NCBI RefSeq assembly: GCF_003597395.2
Contig: NC_133777.1
Span: 57,769,843 to 57,833,842 of the forward strand
Reading direction: 5' to 3'
Length of the DNA: 64,000 nt
DNA from: Chelonoidis abingdonii
Taxonomy: Eukaryota; Chordata; Testudines; Testudinidae
The notes beneath the pieces were generated by a model. The model was not told where the DNA came from. It ran no database searches and was given only the letters and a program-made list of their open reading frames with translations. How positions within the stretch are numbered: position 1 is the first letter of the stretch; each line of letters starts with the position of its first letter. Below, in pieces: positions 61,861 to 64,000 of the stretch. The position numbers and the translations under genes were made by a program.

Positions 61861-63148
61861 CGGTCAAAAATTGGCCATACATCTTTTTTGCTGCGTGACT
61901 GTTACAACAAAGGTTTTTGTTTGCTTTGTTTGCTGGGGTACTTGGGGAAAATAGATGCATTTTCAAATTTCAGTGAGCCTCGTAACGTGGTTGAAGTCAC
62001 ATGGTATTTGGTATTTTTCAGGATCCCTGGCTGGGTGAGCTTACCCATGTGTTCAAGATGACCTGCAGAAGCCATTTTAACTCTCTACCCTCCAAGTAAA
62101 TATGGGAAAGAAAGGAAGAGAGTGCCTCTGTTTCTCCCTCACGGCCAACTCCTAAAGGATGTCTTGTACAAAAGACATCAGACAGGGGACTGATAGAAGA
62201 AGACAAACACAAGGTAAGAGTGAAGGGGTAACTATGAGCAGGCCTGCTGAGGGAAAAAGAATTATGTGTAGTCAGAGGACTACATAGACTTGGGCAATTG
62301 TGTTCCTAGATGTGGATAGTTTGGATAAGAGCAGTGGACTTGACAGATAGGAAATCCCTAAATTTTGTGTGCCCATTCTTAAATCAGCAACATGTAGGTT
62401 CTGCCATTCTGCAGATTTCATTTTAAAAAATGAGTGTTCCTTGCCATTATCAATGTGCACATAACCTTGAAAACTTGACCTGAGTCTAGACAAATACATC
62501 AGTGTCTTCTCAACTTTCCAGAAAGTCTGAAACAATAGCACTGAGAGGAGAGGACTGCTCCATGCATCCTAAAGTGGTTGTTTACTCTGAATCCTAAGTT
62601 AGGACAGCTTGTTAAATTTATCTGGCTAGGTTGCAGAATTTCCATCAGTGTCATAGAGCTTGGATATAGTTTGCCTCACAGTACTTTGCCCTCTGGCCTT
62701 AATGTTTCACTAGCACTATTTTTTGTATTTAATTTCCCTTTTGACTTTTAAAGGAGTCCAGGTGACTCTCCTGGTGACTAATGTATGGAGGTCATGTCCT
62801 TAGCTATTGTAAACTGGCATAACTGCAGTTGACACTGAAATCAGTGGAACCATGCCAGCTGACATCAACTGAGACTTTGGATCACAGTGTTAAAGCAGAT
62901 TTCATACCTTACTGAGCTTTCCATGCCTATTAAAGCCAGTCAACACCCCTGCCACAACCCCACACCCACACACAAATGGGTCTGGTGGCTTTTTTTCTAA
63001 ATGATATTGAGTCTGAAGTGTCACAAACTAAACAGGTTTTCTTGAGAATAACCTTTCGTACCTGTCTGTAGGAGGTCAGAACCATCACTGTGGCTACATC
63101 TACTCTGCAACTCAGAGAGTAATTTGCAGCTTGTGTGTACCCAGTGAT

Positions 63149-63283
63149 TAATTTGAAACGAAAGAGATGCTTGGGCTCAAGCAATTTTTTTACTTTCATA
63201 ACTGATGTGGCAAGCCCAGAGGTACCAGGGCTATGAACTGCCAAGTCTAGAGGTGCTGGGGCTCAGCCCTGGCAAAATTAAGC
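63149..63283 (+). repeat. Interspersed repeat, copy 2 of 2
   Basis: The inverse match of 16209-16330, with agcaatttttttactttcat, ataactgatgtggcaagccc and gctggggctcagccctggca blocks. Confidence 0.7.
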
Positions 63284-63298
63284 TCTGTGTACACTTGC

Positions 63299-63434
63299 GC
63301 TAGTCTAGCTTACTAAAAATAGCAGTGAAGGTGCTAGCTGTGCAAACCTGCTTGGCCTCCCTGGGTATATCCTCATGTTCCAAACCTAGCCTGTCCCACT
63401 ACATCCTCACTGCTATTTTTAGCAAGCTAGCTAG
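63299..63434. mobile_element. Small inverted-repeat element
   Basis: The left arm 63299-63331 and right arm 63405-63434 pair over about 30 bases around gcttactaaaaatagcagtg / cactgctatttttagcaagc, with a 73-base interior. Likely a MITE core; it adjoins the repeat at 63149. Confidence 0.75.
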
Positions 63435-64000
63435 CGTGGATATGTCAACGTAACATGTCCGCTGCAAATCATACCAGGGGTTGCAATGTAAATGTAACCT
63501 GTGTCAAAGGAACTTTTAGTAAAATATCTGCTTTCCAGTGGTGTTTGAATTTAAATAGTTGCTGGCTGGTATGTCACAGGAGTTAGTGTTGTATCATTCT
63601 GATTGGTAACACTTTACCAGGCATATTTGTCTGTGTTCAAAATAAAATAAGCCCTTTGGCTGAGAGAAGTGGGCAGTTAGCCTAGAGGTGTGGAGGGGGG
63701 ACGGCACTGGAGGAACTGAGCCCTAAGATTTTTAAGTGCATGGTTCAACACCCATTAAAGTCAATGGAAAGATTTTCCATGGGATGGGTCCAGGGTGCAT
63801 CTAGGATTACGAAGTTTTGATGTCTCTGGGATGCCTTCTTGCACATTCAAGTTATCCCCACTTGAAAGGAGAACAGATTTTCCTCACTGGGGCTAGATTT
63901 TATTCTTACCCAGCTGGCAAAAGGAGTAAGGTAAGCTCATGATAGAAATGCCTCTTTTAAAAAACCTGTATAACGATACGAAACAAGTAGTTAGCTGTAA

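Larger units (their letters stand above)
54241..64000. other. Downstream intergenic region
   Basis: No exon of a neighbouring gene could be recognised after the polyadenylation signal. 57100-57480 is GC-rich with scattered CpG but has no recognisable gene or promoter elements. 55130-56090, 57500-59190, 59380-60380, 61870-63140 and 63450-64000 show nothing I can name. MITEs, a SINE-like repeat and a CR1 are listed separately. Confidence 0.6.

Overview
The window is vertebrate nuclear DNA, most likely from a turtle. It has widely spaced small exons with canonical AG/GT boundaries, very long introns, a long AT-rich 3' untranslated region, and dense degraded transposable elements. The repeats are CR1 LINEs, a tRNA-headed SINE with a CR1 tail, a Penelope-like element, a DIRS-like element, MIR copies and many hAT-type MITEs. 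The turtle assignment rests on remembered repeat families and was not tested by a search.

One protein-coding gene is visible. Four plus-strand exons (22605-22778, 32835-33014, 46970-47114, 48589-48731) form a continuous reading frame of 213 residues ending in TAA. They encode the C-terminus of an ADAMTS-like protein: TSP type-1 repeat halves followed by a six-cysteine PLAC domain. The best match from memory is THSD4 (ADAMTSL6), a secreted extracellular-matrix protein linked to fibrillin-1 microfibrils. Exon junctions are phase 0, 0 and 1, and each TSR exon runs from the middle of one repeat to the start of the next. The 3'UTR runs about 5.5 kb to an AATAAA at 54215. The 5' part of the gene lies upstream of the window.

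By region: 1-22604 is read as upstream intron and holds CR1 copies, a hAT MITE, a Penelope-like element, a DIRS-like element with inverted termini, and a solo LTR with a 5-bp target duplication. 22779-32834 holds two copies of a 240-bp Tigger-like unit. 33015-46969 holds a foldback element with arms of about 150 bp just after the exon, a hAT MITE, a SINE, tandem MIRs and an LTR-like block. 47115-48588 holds a MITE nested in a CR1. 54241-64000 is intergenic, with further MITEs and a CR1 interrupted by a 370-bp insertion of unknown origin.

No operons, CRISPR arrays, rRNA or intact tRNA genes were seen. No convincing new multi-gene system was found. The leads most worth checking are the 370-bp open insertion at 60844-61213, the hammerhead-like cores in the Penelope-type repeats, and the large foldback at 33098-33708.
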